A stretch of 64,000 nucleotides of DNA from Porphyra umbilicalis (Eukaryota; Rhodophyta; Bangiophyceae; Bangiales; Bangiaceae). The notes beneath the pieces were generated by a model. It did not search any database. It was given only the letters and a program-made list of their open reading frames with translations, and was not told the DNA's origin. Every line of letters begins with the position of its first letter. Position 1 is the first letter of the stretch. Of this stretch, positions 20,332 through 30,606 are shown piece by piece. Location: positions 186,001-250,000 of the forward strand of contig KV918816.1 of assembly GCA_002049455.2 (NCBI GenBank), in the 5' to 3' direction. Position numbers and translations under genes: made by a program.

Positions 20332-21550
20332 GTGGGAAAAAGCGGGGGATCGCTACCGGTAAGGGGGCGGGGATGGTGCGCCGTTGGAAGTGTAGGCGTT
20401 GGTACGTGCCGGTTTCCAGCTGCTTGCGGTGCGGGGGAGAGTTTGGAGCGCGCTTAAGCGGTAGATGCACTCGCGGCCGCGTGCCCCCAGTTGGGAGAGC
20501 TGCAAGCGGCCGCCATGACGGTCGCCACGGCACAAGACGGCCGTCGGCCAAGTTGCAGGAGAGGTGGTCGGATGCCCGGTCGACCGGCGCGCATCGAGGC
20601 TGTTGGGGGTGCGGGGGCGGCCTTCGGAGCGCGCTGAAGCGACAGCTGCAATGGCGGCCACGGGCGTCTAGGTCGGAGGGCTGAAAGCGGCCGCCATGTT
20701 GGTCTCCGCAGCGCAAGACGGTGGGGGGCCAGGCAGCAGGAGGGGTGGTCGGATGGCCGATCGCCCGGCAGATATCGAGGCTGTCGGCATCCCGTAGCGA
20801 GGGTAGATCGTCACCGGCAGCATCACACGTGACTGGCAGACAGTCGCAAGGTTGGTCGACCGGCGGACGCGGGTGCCATCTGGCATTCAGTGTCCTCCAC
20901 AGGGGGTAGGGGAACGGGGGCTCATTGGAAGAGGTGAATGCCACAGATGCGAGGTCCCCAACACAATCGCCCGTCAGCAACGCCAAGCCCATGCAGTGCG
21001 GCCCAGATGCATGCATTGGAGGATTGCGCGCGCGGCAAAACCGTCGGGCAACATGGCGCAACCGCCACCAACGTCGGGTGGGAAGAAGGGGAGGTCTGTG
21101 GCGTTCTTTCGGCCGGGGGGAGCCGGGGGTGAGGCGAGGTCTATGAGAGGGGAATAGGGGATTTATCAGGTCTGCACATGCGATGAACACTGATGCTGAG
21201 AGGAGTTGAAGTGTGAGTCCTTTTCAATTGAGAGTAGTGTGGGACTGCTATAGTTGATGGAGGAAATCTCCCCAGAACATGCGCACAGCCAGAGTGATGA
21301 CTCTTTCACAGCGCCCTCATGCAGGTGTTGTTGCAGCGACACCACAGGGGACGACACCCAGGGGACGACTTCCGCCTACCTCTTTCGATGAAAGCACCGG
21401 AGTGGCGTACGAGAGCAGATATGAGCAGGTTGGCATCGGTGGCGTAAGGGAGGTTGCCATGAGACGACCAGAACTGATTCAATACCATGGCAAAGGCACG
21501 CATGGGAACAGAGCGCAAGAGTGAAGGAAAACAAGAAGTCCGGTTTTACG
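20332..21550. other. Intergenic stretch inside the KDZ-type element
   Basis: 1.2 kb without a supportable gene, apart from the 181-bp repeat. An open minus-strand frame crosses most of it but is Arg/Pro/Cys-rich without motifs and reads through the repeat, so I do not call it. Confidence 0.4.
20421..20785. repeat. Two-copy direct repeat, period about 181 bp
   Basis: GCGGCCGCCATG followed by a conserved gcacaagacgg-type tail occurs at 20,506 and again at 20,687, with flanking similarity over most of the unit (both end near tcgaggctgt). It lies between the two genes of the KDZ-type element and could hold promoter elements for the downstream gene; that is inference. Confidence 0.65.
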
Positions 21551-24500
21551 TCACAAAAGAGTGCCTGCCAAGAGCTCGGCTGCCATGCGGCGCCTGTAGT
21601 AGTCCATGCTGCCCGTCATGCTGGCTTGTGGGAGGCCCTTGGACAAGTAGTCCATGGTCTTGACCGTAAACACCCCACAGTCGGTACCGCCCTCTTGCAA
21701 CCGGCACGGCACCCGCGACCAAGTCCACTTGCCGCGCTTGTGGCCGTGCACCGTCGCGTCATCCTTGCCCCACCGCACCAGGCACGCGGGTATCCAGGTA
21801 GGCACGAAGCCCAGAGAGTCATACGTGTCGACATGGCGCCGCTGTGGATAAACGACCCCAAAGACCCAGTGGATCTTGCCAAGGTTGACGGGTACGAACA
21901 CAGCGTCGTACGACTTAAAGTCCAAGCGCCGCGACCAGCGGTACACCGCCTCATAGCTGTACGCCAACTCATCGTTCCTGGTCATCGTGGAGAACATGAA
22001 CGTGTTGAAGAAGTGGAAGCGCGTCGGCCGTTTCTCCACCCCCGCCCAATTCTGCTCCCGTTGCGCCAGCAAATGGACGTACGCGTTGATGGCCTCGTCG
22101 TGAAGCATCACCGCCGGCGCCGTCCGTCGTAGGTCCCACAGCCGGAGTGGAATGTTGCCGATCGTAACGAGCGGCACTTCATGCTGCGGCGCCCGCTGGG
22201 CGGAACCGCGGTACGGCTTGATTGGTGCCGTGGCCAAGAGAGCTCTTGGCGTCAGCGGCGAGCGCGGGTCGGCGGGGTCGCACACCGTGGCCTTGTCAGC
22301 CCCCTCTGCCGACTCGACCCCCAGGTAGCAGAGCGGCGTCTTCCACGAGTCGTTCGAGCGCGGCCCGGCAGCGGCTCTCGTCTCTTGCTCGCCGTATGCA
22401 GCATTGACGACGGGAGATGATGCGACCTCGGCGACGGTGGGCCCATCCAGCGGAATTCGCTCGACGCCGAGCACTCCAGCCGTGAGGATCATGGCACGAT
22501 TGTTTGCCTTGAGAGGTCTGGCGGCGTGGACACGTCGGGCCGCGCGGGCACGTCGGGCGACGTCGGCACGTCGGGCGGCGTCGGTAGCCTCCTCGGTGTT
22601 GGCAGCCTCCTCGTCATCGGTAGCCTCCTCCGAGTCGGTGGACCCCATAGAGTCGGTGGACTCCTTGGCGGCGGTGGACTCCTTGGCGACGGTGGACCCC
22701 TCGCCGTCGGTTGACTCCTCTTCGTCGGTAGACACCTTGCTGTCGGTAGACTCCTCAGCGCCGTCGGCCTCCTCGGCGTCGGGCGCCTCCTCGGCGTGGG
22801 AAGATCTCGCGAGCGACAGTCTCTCAATCTCGCCCGTCACCTCCGCAGCGGCGCCGTTCACAGCTGCGGTGCTCCCGTCCGGCGATCCGCTAGCCGCCAC
22901 GAGGTCAACCATCGACCCTGCGGAGCTCGTGGCATCGCCATCCAGGTCATCACCGTCACTGGCGATCTCAGCTGCAGCGAACAAGTCAACAACTGCGCCC
23001 CCCGCCGGCTCTCTCGATACCACCGGCGCCTGCTGCCGCTCCCCGCCGCCAACCACGTCGTAAAATGTGCTAAAGAGGATGGAAGACGACCACAGAAGAG
23101 CCGCGGTCTTCTGGGTCGGGGTGCGGGCCGCGATGACGTCACGGCCCCCTGTTGGGGGAACGGCCAGCCGCGCGGCTGCAAAGACGCGCCATGCCGACGC
23201 CTCCGCCGTCGTGAGCGCCGTGTCGTCCGTGATGGGGGCGCGCACACGGTTGCGCACTAGCCGCCGCATCTTTGCGCTGCGAAGCGCACATGCAAAAATG
23301 AGGGAGAAGTCCACCCGGGGGGAGTTCATACCTGGCCGCAGCATGCTCACAACGTGCTGCTGCAGAACAGAAAGCACTTGCCCGTCGCAGATCACACAAC
23401 AAAAGCGCCCGCCCGACCGCTCCTCGGCACCACAGAGGTGACACCGGAAGGCGGCGTCAGGGATAATGAGCGTGTGGGAGAACTCCCCGCACGCGTTGGA
23501 GAGCAGCTGTCTTGCCTGACCGGGCTCACACTCCCCGTACGCAGGTGTGTTTCGCAGCAAGCTCGCCAAGTACTCGCTCGCAGCCGTCATCGTGCTGCGG
23601 GCGATGACGCAGAGCTCCAACATCGCGTCGAGGAAGGTGCGCGCGTAAACCGTGTCCCGCGTTGCCACGAAGAGCCCGTTGAGCGCCCCGTCATACTCCA
23701 CCAAGAGCTCACACGTGCTGCAGTACCACTTGCCGATGTGAATCTTGGCCCGCCCACGAATCGTGTACAGCATCGCCTCCTCTGGCTCCACCCTTGTCGA
23801 CTCGTCGCGCACCCTGTTGCACCGCAAGCAAACGGGCTCGGCGTGGGTGTCGCCCATGATCTTAGGCTCGCCCGCCTGCACGCAGGAGTCGATGAAGTCG
23901 GAGTCCTGGTTGCAGCGCTGCACCTCGACCGGGCAGGGAAACATGTTGCGCGACCGCCGTACTCGAAGCGGCAGCGGCGTCGGCGGGGCTACCTCTGCAG
24001 GTCCAGCGGGACTTCCCGGCTCGCCCCCGGGCTGGTCGTCGCCATCGTCGTTCTGGTCCTCGTCGCCGTCGTCAAGGTAGCCGGACGGACCAAACTTGAG
24101 CGATTCCTGCAACTCGGCGGCGGCCGCCGACGATGCCGCCGTCTCCAATCGGTTGTGCTCGTTCACCGCTTGTGCGTGGATGCAGCCCCAGGGGTGGCTC
24201 GCGCAAGATAGAAGGAAGCAGGTGGCCAGCTTGTGCTTGTTGCCTTGGCGCCGCACGATTGCGGGGCTCCAGATGCCTTCGTAAGACACGGCCAGGATGG
24301 GTACATTGGCCTTTTTCCCCGCAAGGAGGGCCAAGTGCACCGCCGTGTCCGCGTGGACGTCTGCCGCAAGGTCTTCGTCGTCGCCCGCCAGGGCTGGGAA
24401 GGCCTCAAGCAGCTCATCGAGGCTCGTCATCTCGTGCTCCGCTGCTAGCCCGTTGTAGGCCATCTGCAGCGCGCTGGCGTGACGACAGGTCGACGACTTT

Positions 24501-25225
24501 CTTCGCGCCACCTGCACGTTGACGTGCTCGATCTTTTCACCTGTGAAGGATCTCCGCCCGCTGCCAAGGACACCGCCGCACGAGCAATACGTGACAAGTA
24601 AGCCACGCTCCGACGCAGACCACACACACACCGGGTCAAAAAGCTCCACAAACACGAGCACACGAGCGCCGCTAACGCACTGGGGCTCGACGCTTGGCCG
24701 ATCATTGACGTTGTCCATGCGCGCCGTAACCATGAGCGCAACGCGCAGCTCGGCCGCAAAGTCGGCGTGCAGCTCCTCGACGGTTAGGGGCGTCGTGCCA
24801 ACAGCGGGCTGCCGACGCGTGCGGTTGTCCGCACTGGTGCTGTCGCTGGCGTACTTGGAGAGATCAACCCTCCGCCGGCGAAGACGCGGCTGCGAGCCAG
24901 CGCGGCGGGTAGGCGGGCGGGTTTGCGGGCGAGTTGTGGGTCCGTCACTTGTGTCGCCGTTCATTGCCTCCTGCAAGTCGGCCATGTCGTGGCCGTCCGC
25001 ATCGTCCACCGCCGCATCCGAGTCGCCGTCCCAATCTTGCCTGCTCATCTCGCCGCCCTCCACCGCCGTCACCCACGCGTCCCGCGCCGTCTCAAAAATG
25101 CCCGAGAGCGACCCGCCCATCGGCTCGTAAGCATCCTCCGCGCGATCAATGTAGTCGGGAGCATCCTCGATGAAGGAGCAGCGCAAACCACTCCTACGCT
25201 GCCCATCGTGGTGGGGCGCCGCCAT
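21551..25225 (-). CDS. SWIM-like/Cys-cluster protein with C-terminal Ulp1 protease
   Basis: I start at the Met in caccATGGCG (25,225); an upstream in-frame Met (25,327) adds 34 Arg-rich residues. Length about 1,224. A SWIM-like zinc motif C-S-C-G followed by C-R-H lies at about 210-247. Paired CxxC clusters at about 465-510 (C-L-R-C ... W-Y-C-S-T-C) and about 595-615 (C-H-L-C-G ... C-C-V-I-C) resemble the CxC5/CxC6 domains associated with KDZ transposases. A degenerate E-S-T-D repeat fills about 770-860. The C-terminal 130 residues are a C48 cysteine protease: H in I-H-W-V-F-G-V (about 1,119), D in V-D-T-Y-D-S-L-G (about 1,134) and C in G-G-T-D-C-G-V-F (about 1,183), with an upstream Gln, so the triad is complete. 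It would cleave SUMO-like or polyprotein substrates; the substrate is not known. Confidence 0.75.
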   Translation of the reverse strand: MAAPHHDGQRRSGLRCSFIEDAPDYIDRAEDAYEPMGGSLSGIFETARDAWVTAVEGGEMSRQDWDGDSDAAVDDADGHDMADLQEAMNGDTSDGPTTRPQTRPPTRRAGSQPRLRRRRVDLSKYASDSTSADNRTRRQPAVGTTPLTVEELHADFAAELRVALMVTARMDNVNDRPSVEPQCVSGARVLVFVELFDPVCVWSASERGLLVTYCSCGGVLGSGRRSFTGEKIEHVNVQVARRKSSTCRHASALQMAYNGLAAEHEMTSLDELLEAFPALAGDDEDLAADVHADTAVHLALLAGKKANVPILAVSYEGIWSPAIVRRQGNKHKLATCFLLSCASHPWGCIHAQAVNEHNRLETAASSAAAAELQESLKFGPSGYLDDGDEDQNDDGDDQPGGEPGSPAGPAEVAPPTPLPLRVRRSRNMFPCPVEVQRCNQDSDFIDSCVQAGEPKIMGDTHAEPVCLRCNRVRDESTRVEPEEAMLYTIRGRAKIHIGKWYCSTCELLVEYDGALNGLFVATRDTVYARTFLDAMLELCVIARSTMTAASEYLASLLRNTPAYGECEPGQARQLLSNACGEFSHTLIIPDAAFRCHLCGAEERSGGRFCCVICDGQVLSVLQQHVVSMLRPGMNSPRVDFSLIFACALRSAKMRRLVRNRVRAPITDDTALTTAEASAWRVFAAARLAVPPTGGRDVIAARTPTQKTAALLWSSSILFSTFYDVVGGGERQQAPVVSREPAGGAVVDLFAAAEIASDGDDLDGDATSSAGSMVDLVAASGSPDGSTAAVNGAAAEVTGEIERLSLARSSHAEEAPDAEEADGAEESTDSKVSTDEEESTDGEGSTVAKESTAAKESTDSMGSTDSEEATDDEEAANTEEATDAARRADVARRARAARRVHAARPLKANNRAMILTAGVLGVERIPLDGPTVAEVASSPVVNAAYGEQETRAAAGPRSNDSWKTPLCYLGVESAEGADKATVCDPADPRSPLTPRALLATAPIKPYRGSAQRAPQHEVPLVTIGNIPLRLWDLRRTAPAVMLHDEAINAYVHLLAQREQNWAGVEKRPTRFHFFNTFMFSTMTRNDELAYSYEAVYRWSRRLDFKSYDAVFVPVNLGKIHWVFGVVYPQRRHVDTYDSLGFVPTWIPACLVRWGKDDATVHGHKRGKWTWSRVPCRLQEGGTDCGVFTVKTMDYLSKGLPQASMTGSMDYYRRRMAAELLAGTLL

Positions 25226-25329
25226 GGTGTCACCCACACCAGTAGAGGCACGGCCGCGCCGGTGGCAGCGTAGGCTCGCCACTTGCAGGAGCAGCGTCGA
25301 GCGGCAGCCACGCCAGAGCCGCGGCACAC

Positions 25330-25760
25330 ACGACGGCGTCGGCGGTGGCGAGGTCGGGAGGAGCAGGGGGCGGAAACAGGGACCGAGGGCGGCGGACCCG
25401 GGGTGGCGGCGCTAGTGTCGGCGGTGGCAGCGGCGGCGGCCGCGGCGGCCGCGGGGGGCGGCCACGGCCGCCGCGGCCGCCGCGGCGGCCGCGGCTGGCA
25501 CCCACGGCCACGGCTGGCCGGGGGCGTCGGCGGGGGGTGGTAGCGGGGGGTGGGGGTGGGGGGGGGGCGGCGGCGGCGGCAGCGGCGGCCGGGGCGGGGG
25601 TGGCGGCGGCCGCGGTGGGGGGCGGGGGCGGCCCGGCCAGGGGTGGGTCCGCGCGGGCGGGGATGGGGGCGGCGCGGCCGGGGGTAGGAGCACGGGGCCG
25701 CGATCGGAGGCTGCGTGGCCTGGGGCGGGGTCGACGCGGCGGGGTGCGGCGGCGGCGTGA
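25330..25760. other. GC-only low-complexity tract
   Basis: Almost pure G/C with CGG/GGC runs. Frames on both strands are open only because stops are rare. No motif. It lies just upstream of the Ulp1 gene and may be its leader or the element end. Confidence 0.5.
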
Positions 25761-26697
25761 CCGGCGGCGAGCGGGCGCGCGCGCGCACGATTGTGGGACG
25801 CCGCGGTGTGCTGGTGGGTGCTGCGTGGAGGGCAGCCAGCGGCGCCTCAGCGATGTGCAATCTCGCTGGGGCCGCCAGGGTGGCGGATTGGCAGCATGAA
25901 TGAAGATTCACGTGGCGCAGACTCTTGCACTGATTCTAGCGTTGGCGCCCGAACGGATGGACAGGAAGGCGTGCCGGCACCGCACGCGATTGGAGGATGG
26001 GAGTGGTGGTACCGATCGTGCGGTTCTGGATGGGCTGGGGTCGGCAAAGTTCACAAGATGTGGTCCAATCAGCGCGGGCGGCGCGACCCGTGCGGGCCAC
26101 AAAAAGACGACCCTCGAATTGTGGGGTGTGGGACGCCAGAATGTGACCATCAAAGCATGAAAGGTGACCCAGAGCCGTCGATAACACCCCCCCAGATAAG
26201 CCGGAATGAGGTGTATTTCTGGCAGCTGATTGGTCCTCGTTCTGGCATGGCCACACTGGCACCGAATGGCCGGTGCCAAAGTGCGATTCCAGCGCGTAGA
26301 GGCCGACGATGCAGCGCCCAGAAGCCTGTGCACCGGACGTGCCAGTGAATTGGAGAAGTTCCTTTGTGGCGTTTCGGGCGTCATACCGGCGTTATGCGAG
26401 GCGATGATGGAGTCTGCGAACGGGCCTCAGAGGCCATCCCATGCGAGGTCCTTGCATATTTGTGTTCGCGAGAACAGGAATCGTTCCTCACTCCACACAT
26501 AGCGCCTGCTAGCAGGGCCATAGATGCTTCTCCATCTCTCTCTCTGGAAGGGTGAAGTGTATACGTCTTATGCTATGTCTCTCTTTTTACGAGTGGAGAG
26601 GCATCTATCCCGGCGAACAGATGATTTTTGCGCCCTTGCTGGAAAAAAAACAGCTTTGACAGAGCCGCAGGGTGGTTCGCAGATTATCTGTTCGCCT
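25761..26697. other. No supportable gene
   Basis: Short frames without motifs; composition falls toward AT after about 26,400. Confidence 0.35.
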
Positions 26698-27168
26698 CTA
26701 GACACGCAAAAGTAGACGTGCTGTTAACGACGGTTTTGGGCCCGCTGCGCAGGGATCTCGCCTTGCTGGCGCCTCTTTGATTCCACTGAGATATACTCCA
26801 TTGGAATAAACCACGAACGACCCAACGTCAATCGGGACTATTGGAAAGAAGGTAGCCCGCTCCCGATTAACTCTATTGCACATATCGTCCATTTCGGCCG
26901 CCCGCGATAGGTGACCTCTGCGAGGGCGCCACGTCGCATGCCCAATTAAGAATTTAAGAACATAGTCCCGACATTGGTGTCCTTGCTCTAAGGGCAAACC
27001 TAGAAATGATGGACTTACAAAACGTGTCTCGTTTATTTGTGCAACGTGTCTATATTCGGTTATTGGTCCACGATCCACGATCTCGTCAATGTAACGGTGC
27101 CCTAAGGAACGAGATTCACCACAAAGAATTTTGATAACTACATCTCGGTCCGATAGTCCGGGTGACAT
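26698..27168 (-). CDS. Unknown 156-residue frame from a repeated sequence
   Basis: A frame in AT-richer DNA begins M-S-P-G-L-S-D-R-D-V-V-I-K-I-L. It contains L-I-G-H-A-T-W-R-P-R-R-G-H-L-S-R-A and continues through D-V-G-S-F-V-V-Y-S-N-G-V. The central block recurs at 27,979-28,104 as S-I-G-L-V-T-W-R-P-L-T-G-R, where stops interrupt it. Similarity at the protein level suggests a multicopy coding element or gene family, one copy open and one decayed. The family is unrecognised. Confidence 0.35.
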   Translation of the reverse strand: MSPGLSDRDVVIKILCGESRSLGHRYIDEIVDRGPITEYRHVAQINETRFVSPSFLGLPLEQGHQCRDYVLKFLIGHATWRPRRGHLSRAAEMDDMCNRVNRERATFFPIVPIDVGSFVVYSNGVYLSGIKEAPARRDPCAAGPKPSLTARLLLRV

Positions 27169-28638
27169 AATAGAGGGCGCATGTTCTATTCGAAGGCAAA
27201 ATACGGCAGGCCCACCCTATTCTGGACAAGGACTATCCTGGAAGTCCGCTCATTGGCTGGACGTCGAAATGACATGCATCGACCACGTGTCCCACGACGA
27301 CCGAACACGTTGATCAACGACCGCAAACCGATCGCGGGCCACTCCGACGAGGCCCGACATACAGATCGCCGATTCCATCCTGTCTGAGGGGGGGGCCGGT
27401 GCAACTGCATCCACGACCTCTCTGAGAGCCCTACAAAACCGACTGGGTAGCGTAAACCGCTGTAGTAGAGACGCTGTGCTTCTCAAGACCAGAGGGGGCG
27501 ACCCTCAGCTTGTCTCGTGCAAAGTTGCAGGTAGATCACATGATGTACGCGAGAGCTGTAGACGGGCCAACATGGAAGAAAAAACCGCCTCCACGGCAGT
27601 TTCCAGCCATGAAATTCCCAGCCTTGTGCCAGCCCTCAACACCCGTGCAACACGTTTGGGTGCACACAATCCCGTCTGTGATTCTTGCATGTGTGATTGG
27701 CTGACAGGTCGTCATGGCCGTGCACGGTGGCAGCCTGTGGAGCTGCCATGTATCACTCAATCGACGTTTACGACGACGATCCCCCACTTTTTGCCATACT
27801 TGTGCTTCGTGTCTGCTTTTGAGTCAGTCGATCGCTGCCTTTCGTCGGCCTGTCGACGGCAATCTGCAGCGGATCTCGCGGATCACGCCTCGCTGGAGGC
27901 TCCGAGATTCTTCGGACGGTTTACTCCAAGGGATGGGCCACGAACCGCCCACCAACAAAGAGGACTATCGATGAAAAAGTAGCCCGGTCAGGAGTAACTC
28001 AATTGCGCATATCGCCCATTTTAGGAGCCTACAATAGGCGGCCTGTGAGGGGGCGCCACGTCACAAGCCCAATTGAGATTTCAAGGATAGTCCTCTGACA
28101 TTGCTAGGTCTGCTCTGACCGACCCTGCTTCTTGTTGTTGTGCTCAGACTGGGGCCCACGCGCGCAGCCGCGCTCCAAGCCGCTTGCTATTGTCGCGGTT
28201 CTCGGCGGCGCACTATACCGTCTTGGTGCCCCACGCTTCTGCTGCGCTTGACGCCAGTGTCGCACGTCATCCACGGCGGCAGGCAGCCGTGAGCGGCCAT
28301 GCGTGTGGCCGACCCTGCCTCGTTTGTGCGCGCGCAGCAGTACGAGGGGTGCGCCGCGGAGCGCGCGCCCAGCGTGACTAGCTTGGCGTATGCGGTCACT
28401 GCAATGAAAGGCACATTGTTTCTTGACAAGTCCCAGGCTCCCACTGGAGAGCGCCTGCAGAGGCGGTGGGAGGGCTGAAAGAAGAGATGTGTATGTGCGA
28501 CAAGACGGCGGCCGTCAAGTTGTACTGTGTGCAACATACAATCTCCTCACTCTCTCCTGACGTCTAATTTTCCTACTCATCATCGCTACCCCAACTTGAC
28601 GGTCCACACCTCTCCGCCCGCCGCAGTGTCCGCACGCT
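27169..28638. other. No other gene
   Basis: Apart from the decayed repeat copy at 27,979-28,104, only short frames without motifs. Confidence 0.35.
27979..28104 (-). pseudogene. Decayed copy of the 26,852-26,977 block
   Basis: About 125 bp match the segment at 26,852-26,977 in the same orientation (gtagcccg...attgc.catatcg.ccattt...gggcgccacgtc), with substitutions and stop codons. The two copies are 1.13 kb apart. Confidence 0.55.
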
Positions 28639-29366
28639 TCAAGCATCAGAGCTGCTCGACGAATGCGTCACCAGATAGTCGCTATGCCTGTCACGCGTGT
28701 GCTGGATGGTGGCCTCCACATCCGGCAGAAATAGCTGACAGGGGCCACACACCACAACAAGCCGCTCCTCGAGGCGATGGTCGCCGGCTTGGTGGTTGAC
28801 GAGGTGCGCCACAGGCGCCTCCGGTTCCGACGTCCAGTTGCACACGGGGCACCTCACACACGCACGACCGGCAGGCCGCGCCCCGATACCGCCGCGGCGG
28901 CGACAGCTACCGCCGGCAAGCGACGCGCGGTGCTGCGGACGCGCACAATGGCGTCGACCGCGCCGTCGGACGGTCCCAAGACGATGGTGTCGGGCATCCA
29001 CATGCGGTGCCAGTCAGGCTCGATGCGTGCCGACGGGGCGACAATCTCGGCAAGTTGGGCGGCGGCTTCGGGCGTTCCGTCACCAACAGCACCGTGCGGC
29101 ATCACAAAGGGGCGGAGACGCTCGACAAGCACCGCCGGCACCAGCTCCTCGGGAGCGGCGGGCGGGGGCGGGGGGGGGGTCGGGAGAGTGTTGTCGCTCC
29201 GACCGCTTTCGGACAGGACGCACACACAGCAAGCCAGGGGTCGAACGACGGTGCCGAGTGTGTGCACCACCGTGCGGGGAAAAGGGAAGCGAAAAGTGCG
29301 CCGCTCGACCGTGTCGGTAGGGGTGACGGCCCTGGGGCCAATGAAGCCAGGTGTTGGGGTTGCCAT
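28639..29366 (-). pseudogene. Zinc-finger paralogue with a frame break
   Basis: The frame from ATG 29,366 (M-A-T-P-T-P-G-F-I-G-P-R) runs to a stop at 28,854. The zinc-finger part R-C-P-V-C-N-W-T ... H-L-V-N-H and V-C-G-P-C ... H-T-R-D-R-H continues in another frame to 28,639. The junction is near 28,855-28,870, where the first frame ends within a few codons of R-C-P-V-C. It is a paralogue of the gene at 34,195-34,977, which reads through in one frame. I see no GT-AG intron at the junction, so a one- or two-base indel (real or a sequencing error) is likely. Two fingers are recognisable; the function is probably DNA or RNA binding by family analogy. Confidence 0.5.
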
Positions 29367-30306
29367 GGTCGACGAGGGGGAAAAGGCTGATAACCAAGGA
29401 TGAGAGCCCAGAGCGGTGGGGGGGAAGAGACAAGTGGCAGCCGCGCAGTGGATAAGGGAAAACGCCGAGGGAGAGTGGCCCATGCCGTTGGGGTGCGGGA
29501 GGACACGCGCCCACGTGAGCGAGCGGCAGCTGAGCGGGATTCCATCGCGCCAGCCGCCGCCGCTGGGAGAACTGCGAGCGCCATCAGCGGCGCCTTTCCC
29601 GCCAACTTCGCTGCCGCTTCTCTGCCGACGTCACTTGCCGCTATCATGGGCGCAGGTGTGAAGGGGGAGGTTGCGGCACCGAGGCCGGGTGCAAAACTCA
29701 GGGTGGGCGAGCCCAGGCGTGGGACCCGGCCAAAAGCCGATCCCGAGATCGTAGTCTGGGAAATGCGCCCGGTCGTCCGTGGAACGCCACAACGAAACGA
29801 CAGGCACGGTTTCAGTTTTCTGTCCAGCACCGCTGTAGTGCTGCCTCCGACGCAGTTAGAAACTGCTCCCGTGGCACAGAGCGAACCGGACTGCGCCTGG
29901 ATCGGAGAGCTTGGTGGCGCTGCCGACGCCTTGCCAGCGGCGGTGGGGTGCGTTCTTGATGTGACTCCGTCGTTAGTCGAAGCGGCCGATAGCTTGTAGC
30001 ACCATGCCGCTGCGAAAAGGCCTCGGATTCTATGTGGAATCCTGGAGCGGGTGGCTGTAGGGATGGCAGACCCGCCGTTTCTCGCTTCTCGCCTGGGATT
30101 CTCCATTGCAGCCCGCGTCTCCGGCAGCCTAACTCATATCCCAGCCTACAGCCGTTCTCCGAAAAATCCCGCACTCCAACAGTTGCAAAATAAATAGTTC
30201 CAAATCGGCCTCTACGACCCCGCACCGGGCCAGAAATCAAAGCATCAAGGGAGCGCGAGACGATGGGGAAACGCAAGGGACGCGTGGCGGGAAGCACGCC
30301 GGCTCT
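29367..30306. other. No supportable gene
   Basis: Presumed leader and upstream region of the minus-strand zinc-finger paralogue. Overlapping frames on both strands lack motifs. Confidence 0.35.
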
Positions 30307-30606
30307 GGTGTCTATTCTACCATGTGCATCATTTGATGCCCTGGGCATCATTTGATGCACTGTTTGGGCACCATTTTTTTCGTGCTTGCCGGCATCGCAC
30401 GCTCCTTTTTACAACAGAAACGGGCGCAGAGATTTCTTGTTACTTTGGGGGGAACTCGGAGCCATTGTGCTACGGATACGAACGGGGGGTGCTCCAGACG
30501 CCAGAAAAAAGGGGGTCGAACCGTCGTTGTCTGGCCCTGTGAGAGGGTGCATCATTTGATGCACCACCGGGCATCATTTGATGCCTTTTTGCGGTAGGAT
30601 AGACAC
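30307..30606. mobile_element. Foldback/MITE-like element, 300 bp
   Basis: The ends gtgtctattctacc (left) and its near-complement ggtaggatagacac (right) form inverted termini. Inside each end lies a doublet of gcatcatttgatgc separated by 4-8 bp (30,326-30,359 and 30,549-30,588). Together the arms extend about 50 bp and could fold back. The interior is noncoding. I could not define a target duplication, so the superfamily is open. Confidence 0.6.

Larger units (their letters stand above)
18529..25225 (-). mobile_element. Two-gene KDZ-type DNA transposon with Ulp1 protease
   Basis: Two long frames on the minus strand, the 1,224-residue Cys-cluster/Ulp1 protein upstream and the 600-residue transposase downstream, form one unit separated by 1.2 kb. 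Kyakuja-Dileera-Zisupton (KDZ) transposons are known to carry Cys-cluster domains and often SUMO-protease-like domains, so the pairing makes sense as one element. The coordinates given are the coding limits; the true ends, inverted repeats and target duplication were not found. Both frames are open throughout, so the element may be autonomous. Confidence 0.65.

Noticed and set aside
20291-21190. 299-codon minus-strand frame between the KDZ-type element genes
   Set aside because: Reads through the 181-bp direct repeat with Arg/Pro/Cys bias and overlaps the transposase start; no family resemblance.
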